The notes below the pieces were generated by a model. That model saw only the letters and a program-made list of their open reading frames with translations. It was not told the origin of the DNA and searched no databases. A stretch of DNA of 64,000 nucleotides from Lentibacillus halodurans (GTDB taxonomy: Bacteria; Bacillota; Bacilli; Bacillales; Amphibacillaceae): positions 69,962-133,961 of the forward strand of contig NZ_FOJW01000002.1 in NCBI RefSeq assembly GCF_900112045.1, read 5' to 3'. Shown in pieces: positions 18,824 to 28,800 of the stretch (positions are counted from its first letter, which is position 1; each line of letters begins with the position of its first letter). The translations under genes were made by a program, and so were the position numbers.

Positions 18824-18952
18824 TTACCTGGCTGGGTGATCACACTCGTCACACAAATTGCCGTAACAATCGGCTTTCTCAAACATCTCGTTACCGCAAT
18901 GATGGCATTTTTTCCGTGGCAGATTTCTGAAAAATTCAACAACGTTCATCAT
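18824..18952 (-). CDS. yhfH: YhfH-family small Cys-rich protein
   Basis: A 42-residue protein with MMNVVEFFRNLPRKK followed by cysteines at 16, 19, 29, 34 and 37 (CHHCG, CYGNLC, DEC), a small zinc-ribbon-like pattern. This is the YhfH family, function unknown. AAGGGG lies eight bases before the ATG at 18952. It is divergent from yhfI exactly as in B. subtilis, and has its own terminator. It is easily missed because of its size. Confidence 0.85.
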   Translation of the reverse strand: MMNVVEFFRNLPRKKCHHCGNEMFEKADCYGNLCDECDHPAR

Positions 18953-19052
18953 GGTATCATCCCCTTAGTGTTGGTAAAAACTATTGTATTATAACAGTAT
19001 GCAACAAGTCAACACTGTGTTACAACAAAATTTAAAATTGAGGTGTTTATTT

Positions 19053-19796
19053 ATGAAGTTAACGATTATCGGATGTTGGGGAGGCTATCCAGCCCCGGGT
19101 GGTGCTACCTCAGCTTATATGCTTGAGCAGGATGACTTTACTTTGCTGATTGATGCTGGCAGTGGTTCATTATCCAAATTACAATCCATGAAACATGTCA
19201 TGAATTTGGATGCGGTCATTCTTTCTCACTACCATAACGATCATATAGCAGATATTGGTGTTCTTCAGTATGCTTGGCTGGTGCAATCTTATATGAGTGA
19301 TCGAAAGGAAGTGTTGCCGATTTATGGGCATCAAGAGGATCAGTATGGCTTCAAGTCATTGACACACAAGCATACAGAAGGGGTTGCATATGACCCGGCT
19401 GCAACATTGGAAGTTGGTCCATTTTCCATCACCTTTTTAAAAACAGTCCATCCAGTACCATGCTATGGTATGCGTATTACAAACGGAGAAGATGTAATCG
19501 TTTATACTGCGGATACAGCTTTTAAGGAAGCGTGGTACGACTTTGCCAAAGATGCTGATCTCCTGGTAACGGACTGCAACTTTTATGCGGATCAGGATGG
19601 TTCGGCAGCAGGACATATGACCAGTAAAGAGGGAGCGATGATTGCAGACAAAGCGAATGTCGATGAATTGATTCTCAGCCATCTGCCGCAATATCGTGAT
19701 AACAACGATCTGGTAAAAGAAGCTAAAGCATTTTATTCCGGAAGTATTCAGCTGGCTAAAGAAGGGCTGGTCTGGGGAAAAAGTCATAATTTTTGA
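19053..19796 (+). CDS. yhfI: Metallo-beta-lactamase-fold hydrolase (YhfI-like)
   Basis: A 247-residue protein with the H59-x-H61-x-D63-H64 metal motif (SHYHNDH) and further ligands around VHPVPCYGMR and YTADTAF, a binuclear zinc hydrolase of the RNase Z/phosphodiesterase-like branch. The substrate is unknown. The ATG at 19053 has GAGGTG seven bases upstream; in-frame upstream codons lack such a site. It is 63 bases upstream of lplJ, the same pair as in B. subtilis. Confidence 0.85.
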   Translation: MKLTIIGCWGGYPAPGGATSAYMLEQDDFTLLIDAGSGSLSKLQSMKHVMNLDAVILSHYHNDHIADIGVLQYAWLVQSYMSDRKEVLPIYGHQEDQYGFKSLTHKHTEGVAYDPAATLEVGPFSITFLKTVHPVPCYGMRITNGEDVIVYTADTAFKEAWYDFAKDADLLVTDCNFYADQDGSAAGHMTSKEGAMIADKANVDELILSHLPQYRDNNDLVKEAKAFYSGSIQLAKEGLVWGKSHNF

Positions 19797-19859
19797 TTAT
19801 CCTCCGCGTTTCTATTACACTAATAGATGTTGAATAATTGTGCTAGGGGAGGTTATTTC

Positions 19860-20855
19860 ATGAAATTCATTGACAATGAAGGAATTACTGATCCGACGAT
19901 TAATCTGGCGATAGAGGAATATATATTGCAGAATTTCGGGGAAAAAGATACATATTTACTGTTTTACATCAATAAACCCTCGATCATTATCGGACGGAAC
20001 CAAAATAGTGTTGAAGAAATTAACACGGACTATGTGGATGAGAACGGCATCAAAGTTGTCCGGCGTCTTTCCGGTGGTGGCGCGGTCTATCATGATGAGC
20101 AAAATCTCAACTTCAGCTTTATTACAAAAGATGACGGGGAAAGTTTCCAGGACTTTGCCAAGTTCACCCAGCCGATTATTGAAGCGTTGAACAAACTGGG
20201 TGTGCCAGCGGAAATGAAAGGCCGGAATGATCTTGCTGTAGAAGGCCGTAAAATTTCCGGAAATGCGATGTTTTCAACTAAAGGTCGGATGTTCAGTCAT
20301 GGAACATTGATGCTCGACTCGGAAATTGAAAATGTCGTTTCAGCCTTGAACGTCAATAAGGAAAAGATCGAATCAAAAGGCATCAAATCAATTCGCAGCC
20401 GTGTTGCCAACATTTCCGAGTATCTGGATGAAAAAATTTCAATGGACGAGTTTAAAGAGATGATCCTGAAACATATTTTCGATGTGGAGGATGTCAAGGA
20501 AGTTCCACGCTATAAATTAACTGAAGCGGACTGGAAAGAAATTCACAGGATTTCCGAGAACCGTTACCAAAAATGGGAATGGAATTATGGCAAATCGCCC
20601 AAATTTAACGTACGGGCGTCACATAAATTTGATGCGGGACTTGTTGATGTAAGACTCGACGTCAATAACGGCATCATCGAAAACTGCAAAATTTATGGGG
20701 ACTTCTTTGGATTGGGAGAAGTCAGCGATCTGGAAAATGCATTGACAGGTGTACGCCATGAGCGAAAAGTAATCGAGGAAGCACTGGCAGATGTTGATGT
20801 ACCGCATTACCTTGGCAAGATTCCAAAAGATGAATTTATTAAGTTGCTGTATTAG
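19860..20855 (+). CDS. lplJ: Lipoate-protein ligase LplJ
   Basis: A 331-residue BPL/LplA-fold ligase. The lipoyl/ATP site motif VRRLSGGGAVYHD is at about 71-83 and the catalytic-lysine segment NDLAVEGRKISGNA at about 124-137, with the C-terminal accessory domain present. It activates and attaches free lipoate to E2 and GcvH domains. The ATG at 19860 has GGGGAGG seven bases upstream. Confidence 0.93.
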   Translation: MKFIDNEGITDPTINLAIEEYILQNFGEKDTYLLFYINKPSIIIGRNQNSVEEINTDYVDENGIKVVRRLSGGGAVYHDEQNLNFSFITKDDGESFQDFAKFTQPIIEALNKLGVPAEMKGRNDLAVEGRKISGNAMFSTKGRMFSHGTLMLDSEIENVVSALNVNKEKIESKGIKSIRSRVANISEYLDEKISMDEFKEMILKHIFDVEDVKEVPRYKLTEADWKEIHRISENRYQKWEWNYGKSPKFNVRASHKFDAGLVDVRLDVNNGIIENCKIYGDFFGLGEVSDLENALTGVRHERKVIEEALADVDVPHYLGKIPKDEFIKLLY

Positions 20856-20861
20856 TACAGA

Positions 20862-20897
20862 ACAACCGGCTCCTTATGATAAGCAGTCGGTTTTTTC
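20862..20897 (+). terminator. Terminator of lplJ
   Basis: AACCGGCT pairs with AGTCGGTT (one G-T pair), followed by TTTTTTCTTT. Confidence 0.75.
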
Positions 20898-21025
20898 TTT
20901 ATATATAAAGGATAAGGCTTGATAACATTTCGGGTATGTTTCAATATCAAATTGGCATTCTCGCCAATTTCCGCCGCTCTGCCCTCTAATCTCATCCTTC
21001 ACTCTAATAAGGCGGCATCCCATTC

Positions 21026-21040
21026 AGCAAACGCTTTCAC
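21026..21040 (-). promoter_or_regulatory. Candidate CcpA site (cre) upstream of lcfB
   Basis: On the minus strand GTGAAAGCGTTTGCT matches the cre consensus WTGNAANCGNWNNCW except the first base. Catabolite control of fatty-acid degradation is known in Bacillus; its use here is inferred. Confidence 0.45.
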
Positions 21041-21079
21041 TTGAATTTTTATTATCAGTATTTTACAATTAATATAAAA

Positions 21080-21097
21080 TGAATGACTATTCATTCA
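21080..21097 (+). promoter_or_regulatory. FadR operator of lcfB
   Basis: TGAATGACTATTCATTCA is an exact fit to the Bacillus FadR (YsiA) operator TGAATGANTANTCATTCA. FadR represses fatty-acid degradation genes until long-chain acyl-CoA binds. It lies 19 bases before the lcfB start, over or just after the promoter. Confidence 0.9.
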
Positions 21098-21116
21098 TAT
21101 CAAAGGGGGAGAAAAC

Positions 21117-22655
21117 GTGAATTTATCAGAACAATTATCGATGACAGCTAGAAAAAACCGTCACAAGACGGCATACATTTTTCAGGATAAGGAAACAAGT
21201 TACATGGAGCTGGACGTTGCTGTTACGAAATTTGCTTCCCGCCTGCAGCAGCTCGGCTACAAAAAAGGTGATCACATTGCCCTTGTTGTCAGCAACAGCC
21301 CATACTTTATCATCGGATTGTATGGTGCACTGCGGATGGGGGCCGTTGTCATTCCGATCAATCCATTGTACACATCACACGAAATGTCTTATATTTTGAG
21401 AAATGGTGATGTCAAGGGAATTATCACAATGGATGTGTTACTGGAAAAATTTGAAGTGATTCAGGATCAGCTTCCGGATGTAAAATATTACATATCCTGT
21501 GAAAGCGAGGATGATCTATCCTTAGCAAACAGCCCTTTGTCCTCAAAAATGAAATCGTTATCACAAATGGTGGCCGAAGGCAGTCTTGAATTCAAAGATC
21601 CGGGCACAGATGATGAAGACACGGCGATTATACTGTACACTTCCGGAACGACCGGCAAGCCTAAAGGTGCGATGCTGTCCCATCAAAACATCTATTCAAA
21701 TGCCAAAGATGTTGCTGATTATTTAACCATCAACGCAGAGGATCGTGTGATTGCTGCGTTACCAATGTTCCATGTGTTTTGTCTGACGGTAGCATTGAAT
21801 GCACCACTGATGAATGGCGGTACGGTGCTGATTATGCCGAAATTTTCACCGCAGGAAGTTTTCCGGCTTACCCAAAATCATAACGCTACTGTCTTTGCCG
21901 GTGTACCGACGATGTATAACTATTTGCTGCAAAGTGCTGATAATCATCAGGATTACTTTACCGGCATCCGTTTATGTATTTCAGGGGGAGCCGCGATGCC
22001 TGTGTCATTGTTAAAAAACTTTGAACAAACGTTTAACGTAAAAGTTTCTGAAGGTTATGGATTATCAGAGGCATCACCGGTCACATGTTTTAACCCGTTG
22101 GATCGCCCGCCCAAGTCAGGTTCGATTGGTAGGAGCATTGTCAATGTGGACAATAAGGTCGTCGATGAATTGGGCCAGGAAGTTCCGCCAGGTGAGGCTG
22201 GTGAATTAATCGTCCGCGGGCCAAACGTGATGAAAGGCTATTACAAACTGGGAGAAGAAACAGCAGCCGCCTTAAAAGATGGATGGCTGCACACCGGTGA
22301 TATGGCGCGGATGGACGATGAGGGTTATTTTTACATTGTTGACCGGAAAAAAGATATGATTCTCGTCGGCGGTTACAACGTCTATCCGCGTGAGGTGGAA
22401 GAGACGCTGTATGACCATCCAGGGATCGCAGAGGCAGCTGTTGTTGGTACACCGCATCCGGAGACAGGGGAATCCGTCCTTGCCTTCGTTGTAGCAAAAG
22501 ATACTGAATTGAATGAGCCGGATTTATTGGCGTTTTGCAAGGGTCATCTGGCTAAATACAAGGTTCCATCGAAGATTTCGTTTTTGGATGAATTACCGAA
22601 AAACACAACAGGAAAAATATTGCGGAAAAACTTACGTGAACAAATCGAACAATAA
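21117..22655 (+). CDS. lcfB: Long-chain fatty-acid-CoA ligase LcfB
   Basis: A 512-residue ANL-superfamily ligase: AMP-binding loop YTSGTTGKPKGAM at about 174-186, GYGLSEASPV, and the hinge/C-terminal motifs GWLHTGDMARMD and DRKKDMILVGGYNVYPREVE, with the catalytic Lys in PKNTTGKILRK. It makes acyl-CoA for beta-oxidation. GTG start with AAAGGGGGAG upstream. The FadR operator before it agrees with the function. Confidence 0.93.
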   Translation: MNLSEQLSMTARKNRHKTAYIFQDKETSYMELDVAVTKFASRLQQLGYKKGDHIALVVSNSPYFIIGLYGALRMGAVVIPINPLYTSHEMSYILRNGDVKGIITMDVLLEKFEVIQDQLPDVKYYISCESEDDLSLANSPLSSKMKSLSQMVAEGSLEFKDPGTDDEDTAIILYTSGTTGKPKGAMLSHQNIYSNAKDVADYLTINAEDRVIAALPMFHVFCLTVALNAPLMNGGTVLIMPKFSPQEVFRLTQNHNATVFAGVPTMYNYLLQSADNHQDYFTGIRLCISGGAAMPVSLLKNFEQTFNVKVSEGYGLSEASPVTCFNPLDRPPKSGSIGRSIVNVDNKVVDELGQEVPPGEAGELIVRGPNVMKGYYKLGEETAAALKDGWLHTGDMARMDDEGYFYIVDRKKDMILVGGYNVYPREVEETLYDHPGIAEAAVVGTPHPETGESVLAFVVAKDTELNEPDLLAFCKGHLAKYKVPSKISFLDELPKNTTGKILRKNLREQIEQ

Positions 22656-22660
22656 TGGAA

Positions 22661-22692
22661 ACAGGGTGTCCAGATCATGCGGACATCCTTTT
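22661..22692 (+). terminator. Terminator of lcfB
   Basis: GGTGTCC pairs with GGACATCC (one G-T pair) across a 9-base loop, followed by TTTT. Confidence 0.65.
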
Positions 22693-22761
22693 GTGGTTTT
22701 AACGGTCAGAAATTGACCTTTATTGAAACCATAATGGATTTGGTAAGCGTTCATATTTCTG

Positions 22762-22789
22762 AAAACAATTTTAAGAAAAATCAAATTTT
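22762..22789 (+). promoter_or_regulatory. Candidate ComK boxes in the comK promoter
   Basis: AAAATCAAATTTT (22777-22789) fits the ComK AT-box AAAA-N5-TTTT exactly. AAAACAATTTT (22762-22772) is a second, imperfect AT-box with a 3-base gap. ComK in B. subtilis activates its own promoter through paired boxes of this kind. Confidence 0.45.
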
Positions 22790-22868
22790 CTATTGCCTTT
22801 TTCATGCTGAATTGGTAAATTATACATATGCCTCTTTCTTTTCATGCTACATGAAAGGATGAAATATA

Positions 22869-23390
22869 ATGATAGACCATTTTCACTCTCCATCTTATGA
22901 AGTAACTCCCCTTACAATGGCAGTTGTTCCACAGCAGGATGAAAACGGCAATACTAGTACGTGTGTATTGGAAGAGCAGGAAGAATTCTTTATTCACTTT
23001 TCTCCAAGTAAAATCATTGATCATGCATGCAAATTCTTTGGGAGCAGTCTGCGTGGCCGTCAGGACGGAACTCGCGGCATATGCGGCATTACACATAAAG
23101 CGCCCATTTCCATTGACCCGACCAGCGGCATGTATTTTTTCCCGACAACCTCCCCAAACAACCCGAAGTGCTCATGGATTGCCCATTCACATATTAATCA
23201 GGTCAATCAGGGACCCGGAAGGCAGACGGAAATTATCTTCAAAAATCACAAATCCATTCTTCTGGATGTTTCATTTGGCTCGATGCTTAACCAGGTACAA
23301 AGGACTGCGCAGTACCGGTATTTATTGGATAATCGCATCAAGTATCTGCAGCGGCATAATGTCGATGTGGCGGCAGAGCCTTTTGCATAA
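22869..23390 (+). CDS. comK: Competence transcription factor ComK
   Basis: A 173-residue ComK: SYEVTPLTMAVVP near the start, CKFFGSSLRGRQDGT, ISHK-like THKAPISIDP, FFPTTSP and SWIAHSHI match the family's conserved core. ComK binds paired AT-boxes and switches on DNA uptake and recombination genes, including addAB, which lie 2.4 kb downstream. It is 19 residues shorter than B. subtilis ComK, lacking part of the C-terminal tail, which in B. subtilis is the MecA-binding region. Start supported by AAAGGATG. The 3' end overlaps the convergent next gene by 53 bases. Confidence 0.9.
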   Translation: MIDHFHSPSYEVTPLTMAVVPQQDENGNTSTCVLEEQEEFFIHFSPSKIIDHACKFFGSSLRGRQDGTRGICGITHKAPISIDPTSGMYFFPTTSPNNPKCSWIAHSHINQVNQGPGRQTEIIFKNHKSILLDVSFGSMLNQVQRTAQYRYLLDNRIKYLQRHNVDVAAEPFA

Positions 23391-23727
23391 GCTCCTGAAT
23401 GATTGCTTCCACTTTTTTGCGGATTGCCGGGTTAAAGTAGTTACGTTTTTCTTCACGTCCTCTGCAAAGAAATAGATAGGATGAAAACGAATCATTTTTA
23501 TTCAATGTAATGACCTGAATCTTTTTATCCTTCATTATCTTTCGCAGTTCCCTTCGTTCATTGACTGCTTCGGTATTCATTTTTTCCAAAAGTGTTATAT
23601 AAGGTTCTTTGATTTTAAAAGTTCCTTGCCGGATACGTTGCATATCTTGCTGAATCACAACCATCGCCATCGAAAGAAACAGGAAGCGTGAAGCCAGCTG
23701 TAATTCTTCATCGTTCAGATAACGCAT
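23338..23727 (-). CDS. YhjD-like protein, convergent with comK
   Basis: A 129-residue, mostly helical protein (LNDEELQLASRFLFLSMAM, later LFLCRGREEKRNYFNP). It resembles the YhjD family of unknown function, and yhjD is close to comK in B. subtilis. GGAGGAG lies five bases before the ATG at 23727. The last 53 bases overlap the comK 3' end in antisense, so transcription of one could affect the other; this is inference. Confidence 0.65.
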   Translation of the reverse strand: MRYLNDEELQLASRFLFLSMAMVVIQQDMQRIRQGTFKIKEPYITLLEKMNTEAVNERRELRKIMKDKKIQVITLNKNDSFSSYLFLCRGREEKRNYFNPAIRKKVEAIIQELMQKALPPHRHYAAADT

Positions 23728-23979
23728 GTAATCTCCTCCGTGAACGAACATTTGTTCCATGTTTATTATATGATAAAATAAACAAAAAATATACCAAAAA
23801 AAAGATTTAAGGTAAAATGAAGAGAAAGAGGCACGTGTATTCTATCAGCAGAAGCATAAAACGAGGAAACTTTTGGACAAGCGCTGCATGCATAAACGGA
23901 CGATTACTTTAAAATAAAAATAGTTATACTGAATAGCAGATGAAGAAAACCACTGAGAAGAATAGGGGACAATGAACAC

Positions 23980-24642
23980 ATGTATTTGCTTAACATCAGC
24001 ATTATGGATTGGCGAATTTGGCTTGAACAGGAAAAAATGGATGAGTTTATCCTGGAATTACTGAATGAATATGAAAGCCTTGGCCCATTGCCAGGCATTT
24101 TATTGCCGTTTATCGAGGCGTTTCTTCCATTTTTGCCGTTAGTCGTGTTTGTGTTTGCCAATGCCGCAGCGTATGGTTTATGGGAAGGGTTTATATTATC
24201 CTGGATTGGCGCATGTGTCGGTGCGATACTTGTATTTTTGGTCATCCGGAAACTGGGGGACAAGCGTATATTCAAGGTGATACAACGGAACAAGCAAGTG
24301 CGCCGGGTCACTGGATGGGTGGAACGGCATGGCTTTGGTCCGCTCTTTCTATTAATGTGTTTCCCATTCTCCCCATCATCGGTAATCAACGTCGTATCAG
24401 GGCTTTCGAAAATAAGTACGCAGCAATTTATTCTGGCAGTACTCATGGGTAAGTCGGTCATGATTTTTTCCATCGCCTTTGTAGGTTCAAGTATTTTTGA
24501 GTTTGCTAAAAATCCTGTCGGAACCATTGTTGTCGGAATCTGCATTGTATTATTTTGGGTGTTCGGAAAATATATTGAACGGCGTCTGCAGCGGAAAACC
24601 ATGATAAAAGAGATTTCCGAAAGAGACCAGGTTAAAAAATAA
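23980..24642 (+). CDS. yhjE: TVP38/TMEM64-family membrane protein (YhjE-like)
   Basis: A 220-residue protein with about five membrane helices and the VTT-domain features: LPFIEAFLPFLPL near residue 45, and FLLMCFPFSPSSVINVVSGL near 130. DedA/TVP38 relatives act in membrane lipid transport. It precedes a signal peptidase gene, as yhjE precedes sipV in B. subtilis. AGGGGACAATG precedes the ATG at 23980; a later ATG (MDWRIW) is possible. Confidence 0.82.
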   Translation: MYLLNISIMDWRIWLEQEKMDEFILELLNEYESLGPLPGILLPFIEAFLPFLPLVVFVFANAAAYGLWEGFILSWIGACVGAILVFLVIRKLGDKRIFKVIQRNKQVRRVTGWVERHGFGPLFLLMCFPFSPSSVINVVSGLSKISTQQFILAVLMGKSVMIFSIAFVGSSIFEFAKNPVGTIVVGICIVLFWVFGKYIERRLQRKTMIKEISERDQVKK

Positions 24643-24775
24643 ATGATCAGGGTATGCTAGTAGAAAAACGAGGCTCAGCATCATTTTTCCGGAGATCAGA
24701 TACCATATTATACTTTCTGATCTTAGCAAAAGCGGAAAAGTCAGCTAAGTTCCAATATCCTGGAGGAAAGCTGGA

Positions 24776-25324
24776 ATGAGAAAAAGCTATTTTCGTAGTA
24801 TAATCCCAGTCATGCTGGCAGCAGCAGTCCTGGCGATTATGTTCCGATCCTGGTTATTTGCCAGTTATGTCGTAAACGGAGAGTCAATGGAACCAACGCT
24901 GTATGATGGCAATCTGCTAATGGTCAATAAAGTTGTCTACAATCTGACAGACGTTGACCGCTTCGATATTATTGTGTTTCATGCAAATGAACAAAATGAT
25001 TATGTGAAACGTGTGATTGGACTGCCTGGTGATGAAATTACTTACGAAGATGATAAACTGTATATTAATGGAGAACATGTACAGGAGAAATTTTTAGATC
25101 CGTTTCAGAAAGTGGCTGACAGCAAACCATACACAGAGGATTTCACGCTGGAAGGTGTCACAGGCTTGGCCAAAGTGCCTGAAGGAAAACTGTTCGTGAT
25201 GGGTGATAATCGCAGGGATAGTCTCGACAGCCGCAAGATCGGCTTCATTGAAGTGGGAGAGCTTGTCGGGAAAGTCGATATCAAATACTGGCCATTTTCG
25301 GAAATGACATTAAGTTTCGGATAA
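24776..25324 (+). CDS. sipV: Type I signal peptidase (SipV-like)
   Basis: A 182-residue protein with one N-terminal membrane anchor (about 9-31) and the Ser/Lys dyad S37 (GESMEPT) and K78 (YVKRVIGLPGD); the GDNRRDSLDSR box near 146 completes the S26 signature. It removes signal peptides outside the membrane. It is shorter than SipS/SipT and closer to SipV. Followed by a good terminator. Confidence 0.9.
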   Translation: MRKSYFRSIIPVMLAAAVLAIMFRSWLFASYVVNGESMEPTLYDGNLLMVNKVVYNLTDVDRFDIIVFHANEQNDYVKRVIGLPGDEITYEDDKLYINGEHVQEKFLDPFQKVADSKPYTEDFTLEGVTGLAKVPEGKLFVMGDNRRDSLDSRKIGFIEVGELVGKVDIKYWPFSEMTLSFG

Positions 25325-25349
25325 AGATCATATGTTTGGAAAGTGTCAC

Positions 25350-25390
25350 AAAACCTGTTTCTCTGATAAAATGAGAAATAGGTTTTATTG
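25350..25390 (+). terminator. Terminator of sipV
   Basis: AAAACCTGTTTCTC pairs with GAGAAATAGGTTTT (one mismatch), 9-base loop, followed by ATTGTTGG. Confidence 0.8.
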
Positions 25391-25426
25391 TTGGCTCTTT
25401 TAACATAGATTGTTGATACTTAATCC

Positions 25427-25680
25427 GCAGCCCGAATACACATGCTCGTCATGTTGAAAGTTATTTCGGAGAAGCATATGCTCCTCGCAACTCGGAGCTT
25501 ACTCGATAGATGTTCCGCTTGTCGCTTTTCGCGGGTGACTCGTGAGCCTTCTCGCTCGTACCTCGCTGTGGGAGTCTCACTTTGGTCACTGTTCCCGCAG
25601 GAAAAGGAAGGCTTCCAGCATTACATCGCACGAAGAAAAGTGCTTTCCTTTTTCAAGGAGTCTACGTGTATTCGGACTGC
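25427..25680. mobile_element. 254-bp MITE-like element with terminal inverted repeats
   Basis: The ends GCAGCCCGAATACACATG and TACGTGTATTCGGACTGC are inverted repeats with 15 of 18 matches. The inside contains CTCCTCGCAACTCGGAGC, TTCGCGGGTGACTCG and GTTCCCGCAGGAAAAGGAAG, with GC-rich internal hairpins, the style of repeats common in Bacillales intergenic regions. No transposase is encoded. It sits between sipV and addB; frames crossing it are not genes. Confidence 0.7.
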
Positions 25681-25822
25681 TCAGAACACCTAGAATATTT
25701 CAGTTTCATTCAAAACAACCTTTAGAAAAACATCCGAAATTGTGGTTAACCTTATAAAACTGTCGGCGTTTGCTGCAAGCTCAGACAGATGCCGGTTTTT
25801 CTGATTGCAGGGGGAGAAGTTT

Positions 25823-28800
25823 ATGGGAATCCGATTTTTATTAGGCAGAGCAGGAACCGGTAAAAGTGAACGGATTTTAAGTGACATACGGAAAAAATTG
25901 GCCGAAAATCCACAAGGGTCGCCCATCTTTTATATTGTGCCGGAGCAAATGACTTTTCAGCAGGAATATGCATTATTTCAGAACGAAACAATTAAAGGAA
26001 GCATCCGTGCTCAGGTTGTCAGCTTTTCTAGGCTGGCATGGCGAGTGCTTCAGGAAACCGGCGGCGGGACAAGGCAATTTATCAGTTCAGTTGGAACCCA
26101 GATGATGCTCCGTAAAATTATCGCGGAGAAAGAAAGTGAATGGCAGGTTTTTCAAAAGGCTTTGGAAAAACAAGGATTCCTGGAACAGCTCGAGAATATG
26201 ATAACCGAGTTCAAGCGATACCGGATTACACCTGAAATGTTGTATATGCAAATGCAACAGATGCAGCAATTTGTCCATAAGGAACCCGGTGAGGCAGCGT
26301 TAACGGGAAAGTTGAATGATTTGGTCTATATCTATGAAAATTTAATTCACGCTCTTCAGGGCAAGTATATTGATAGTGAAGACCAGCTGCAAATGCTTGC
26401 TGATAAAATAAAGGATGCACCTTTGCTTGAGAATGCTGACATTTATCTGGACGGATTTCACCGGTTTTCACCGAAGGAGTTGCTCGTTGTGGAAGCATTG
26501 ATGAAAAAATGCCATTCCGTAACGGTTGCTTTGACAACAGATATCCCGGAAAAAGATACGCTTTCCGAACTGGACTTATTTTATCAGACAAAAGAAACCT
26601 ATGATGCACTGCAAACAATTGCTAAGGAGAATAGGATCCCAATAAACGGGCCAATTCTATTAGACCCGAAAGACGGCAGATTACGTGATCGTCCGTATTT
26701 TGCCCATTTGGAGCAGCATTTTGATGTAAGGCCTGCACCTGTGTATGACGGAGAAGTGCCCATCCAAATTGCTGAGGCAGTTCATCCGCGTGCAGAAGTA
26801 GAAGGGGTTGCCCAGGAAATTCTCCGTCTTGTAAGAGAGGAACATTACCGTTTTCAGGATATAGCGGTGTTTATTCGCCAGACTGATGTCTATCATGATT
26901 TGATTGATACGATTTTCGCTGACCATGATATTCCTGTATTTATTGATGAGAAACGCAGCATGTTGAATCATTCGCTGATTGAATTGATCCGTTCTGTAAT
27001 GGATATCGTTGAGGGGAATTGGCGTTATGATGCTGTTTTTCGAGTGCTGAAAACCGGGTTCATCCCGTCTACTGAAGCGAAGTACCCGCTTGATGATGAT
27101 GCGATTGATGAGCTGGAAAATTATGTGCTGGAGTATGGTATCCGGTCACGTGCGCAATGGCTTGGTGATGACGAATGGGTTTTTCAGCGTTTCCGCGGCT
27201 TTGACCAATCGGCACAAACAGATGCAGAAAAAGAAACACAACAAAGGATAAACGCATACCGGAAACAAGTTGCCAGGGCACTGCAGGCATTTGACGAGAA
27301 TATCAGACAGGCTGAAACAGTACGGGAACGGTGTGAAATCATTTATATACTGCTGGAAAAACTCGATGTACCTGCGAGACTCGAAATAATGCGGGAAACA
27401 TATGATGCAGAAGGACAACTTGAAAAAGCACGTGAGCAGGAACAGGTATGGAACGCCGTCATTCAGCTGCTGGATGAAATGGTGGAAATGGCCGGGGATG
27501 AGACGATGACGATGGAAACGTTCCGGGCTGCTATCGAGGCCGGCTTCGAATCACTCACATTTGCTCACGTACCGCCAAGTATTGACCATGTGATTGTCGG
27601 TACGATTGACCGTTCCCGAATCAGCGGTATGAAATGTTCGTTTCTGCTTGGTGTCAATGATGGCACATGGCCGATAAAGCCGTCAGAAGATGGGATGATC
27701 AATGAGCAGGAGCGGGACATTTTGGCAGAACATGGCCTGCAGCTGTCGGAAAGCAGCAAGCGGCAGCTGTTGGATGACTGGTTTTATATGTATCTCGCTT
27801 TTACCTCAGCGAATGACTATTTATGGATCAGTTATCCGCTCAGCGATGAAGAAGGAAAAGCAAAAATGCCATCACAGCTGATTAAGCGGGTAGAAGACCT
27901 ATTCCCTGAATGCTGTGACCATCTATTGCTGCAGGATCCTGATGAGCTGGTTGATGCCGAACGGTTTATCACCACACCAATAAAAACAAGAGCGGCGTTA
28001 ACGGCCCAGTTGGCCCGCAGCCGCAAAGGATATCCGATAAAAACGGTATGGTGGCATGTCCTGAACTGGTATATCCGCAATCATCCAAAATACCATACGA
28101 CTTATATTATTTTGCAAAGCCTGTATTATCAGAACCGCCCGGTTAACCTGACAAAACAAACGATCGAACAGCTTTACCCGAAACAGGTAAAGGCGAGTGT
28201 ATCAAGGCTGGAATCCTATTACCGCTGTTCCTATCAGCATTTTGCCCAGTACAGTCTCAGGCTGCAGGAACGAAAAACGTATAAGCTTGATGCACCTGAT
28301 ATTGGACAGCTTTTCCATGAAGCACTGAAAAAAATTACTGAATGGATTCAGGCTGAAGGCAAGGATTTTTCTCAATTAACCGAACATGAGAGTGCAGGGT
28401 ATGCCAAACAGGCCGTTGAAAATCTTGCACCTGTTCTGCAGCATCAGATTTTGCACAGCTCCAATCGCTACAAATATATTCAGCAAAAGCTTCAGGACGT
28501 TATTACGAGAGCAACGTATATTTTAAGTGAACAGGCACGAAAGAGTGAATTTTCACCTGTCGGGCTGGAGCTTGGGTTTGGTGATAAACAGACACTTCAT
28601 CCGGTTACACTTCAGCTGCCGAACGGGTTTGAATTAATGCTGCGTGGACGGATTGACCGTGTTGATAAAGCGGAAGGTGCAAACGGATTATTTTTACGGA
28701 TCATTGATTATAAATCGAGTGAAAAAGGACTGGATCTTTTGGAAGTGTATTACGGGCTGGCACTTCAGATGCTGACATATTTGGATGTTGTGCTGTCCCA

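Noticed and set aside
18764-18994. 76-codon plus-strand frame opposite yhfH
   Set aside because: It is antisense to the well-supported yhfH gene and its terminator; no ribosome site.
25442-25757. Two overlapping frames before addB
   Set aside because: They lie inside the MITE-like element and translate its hairpins.
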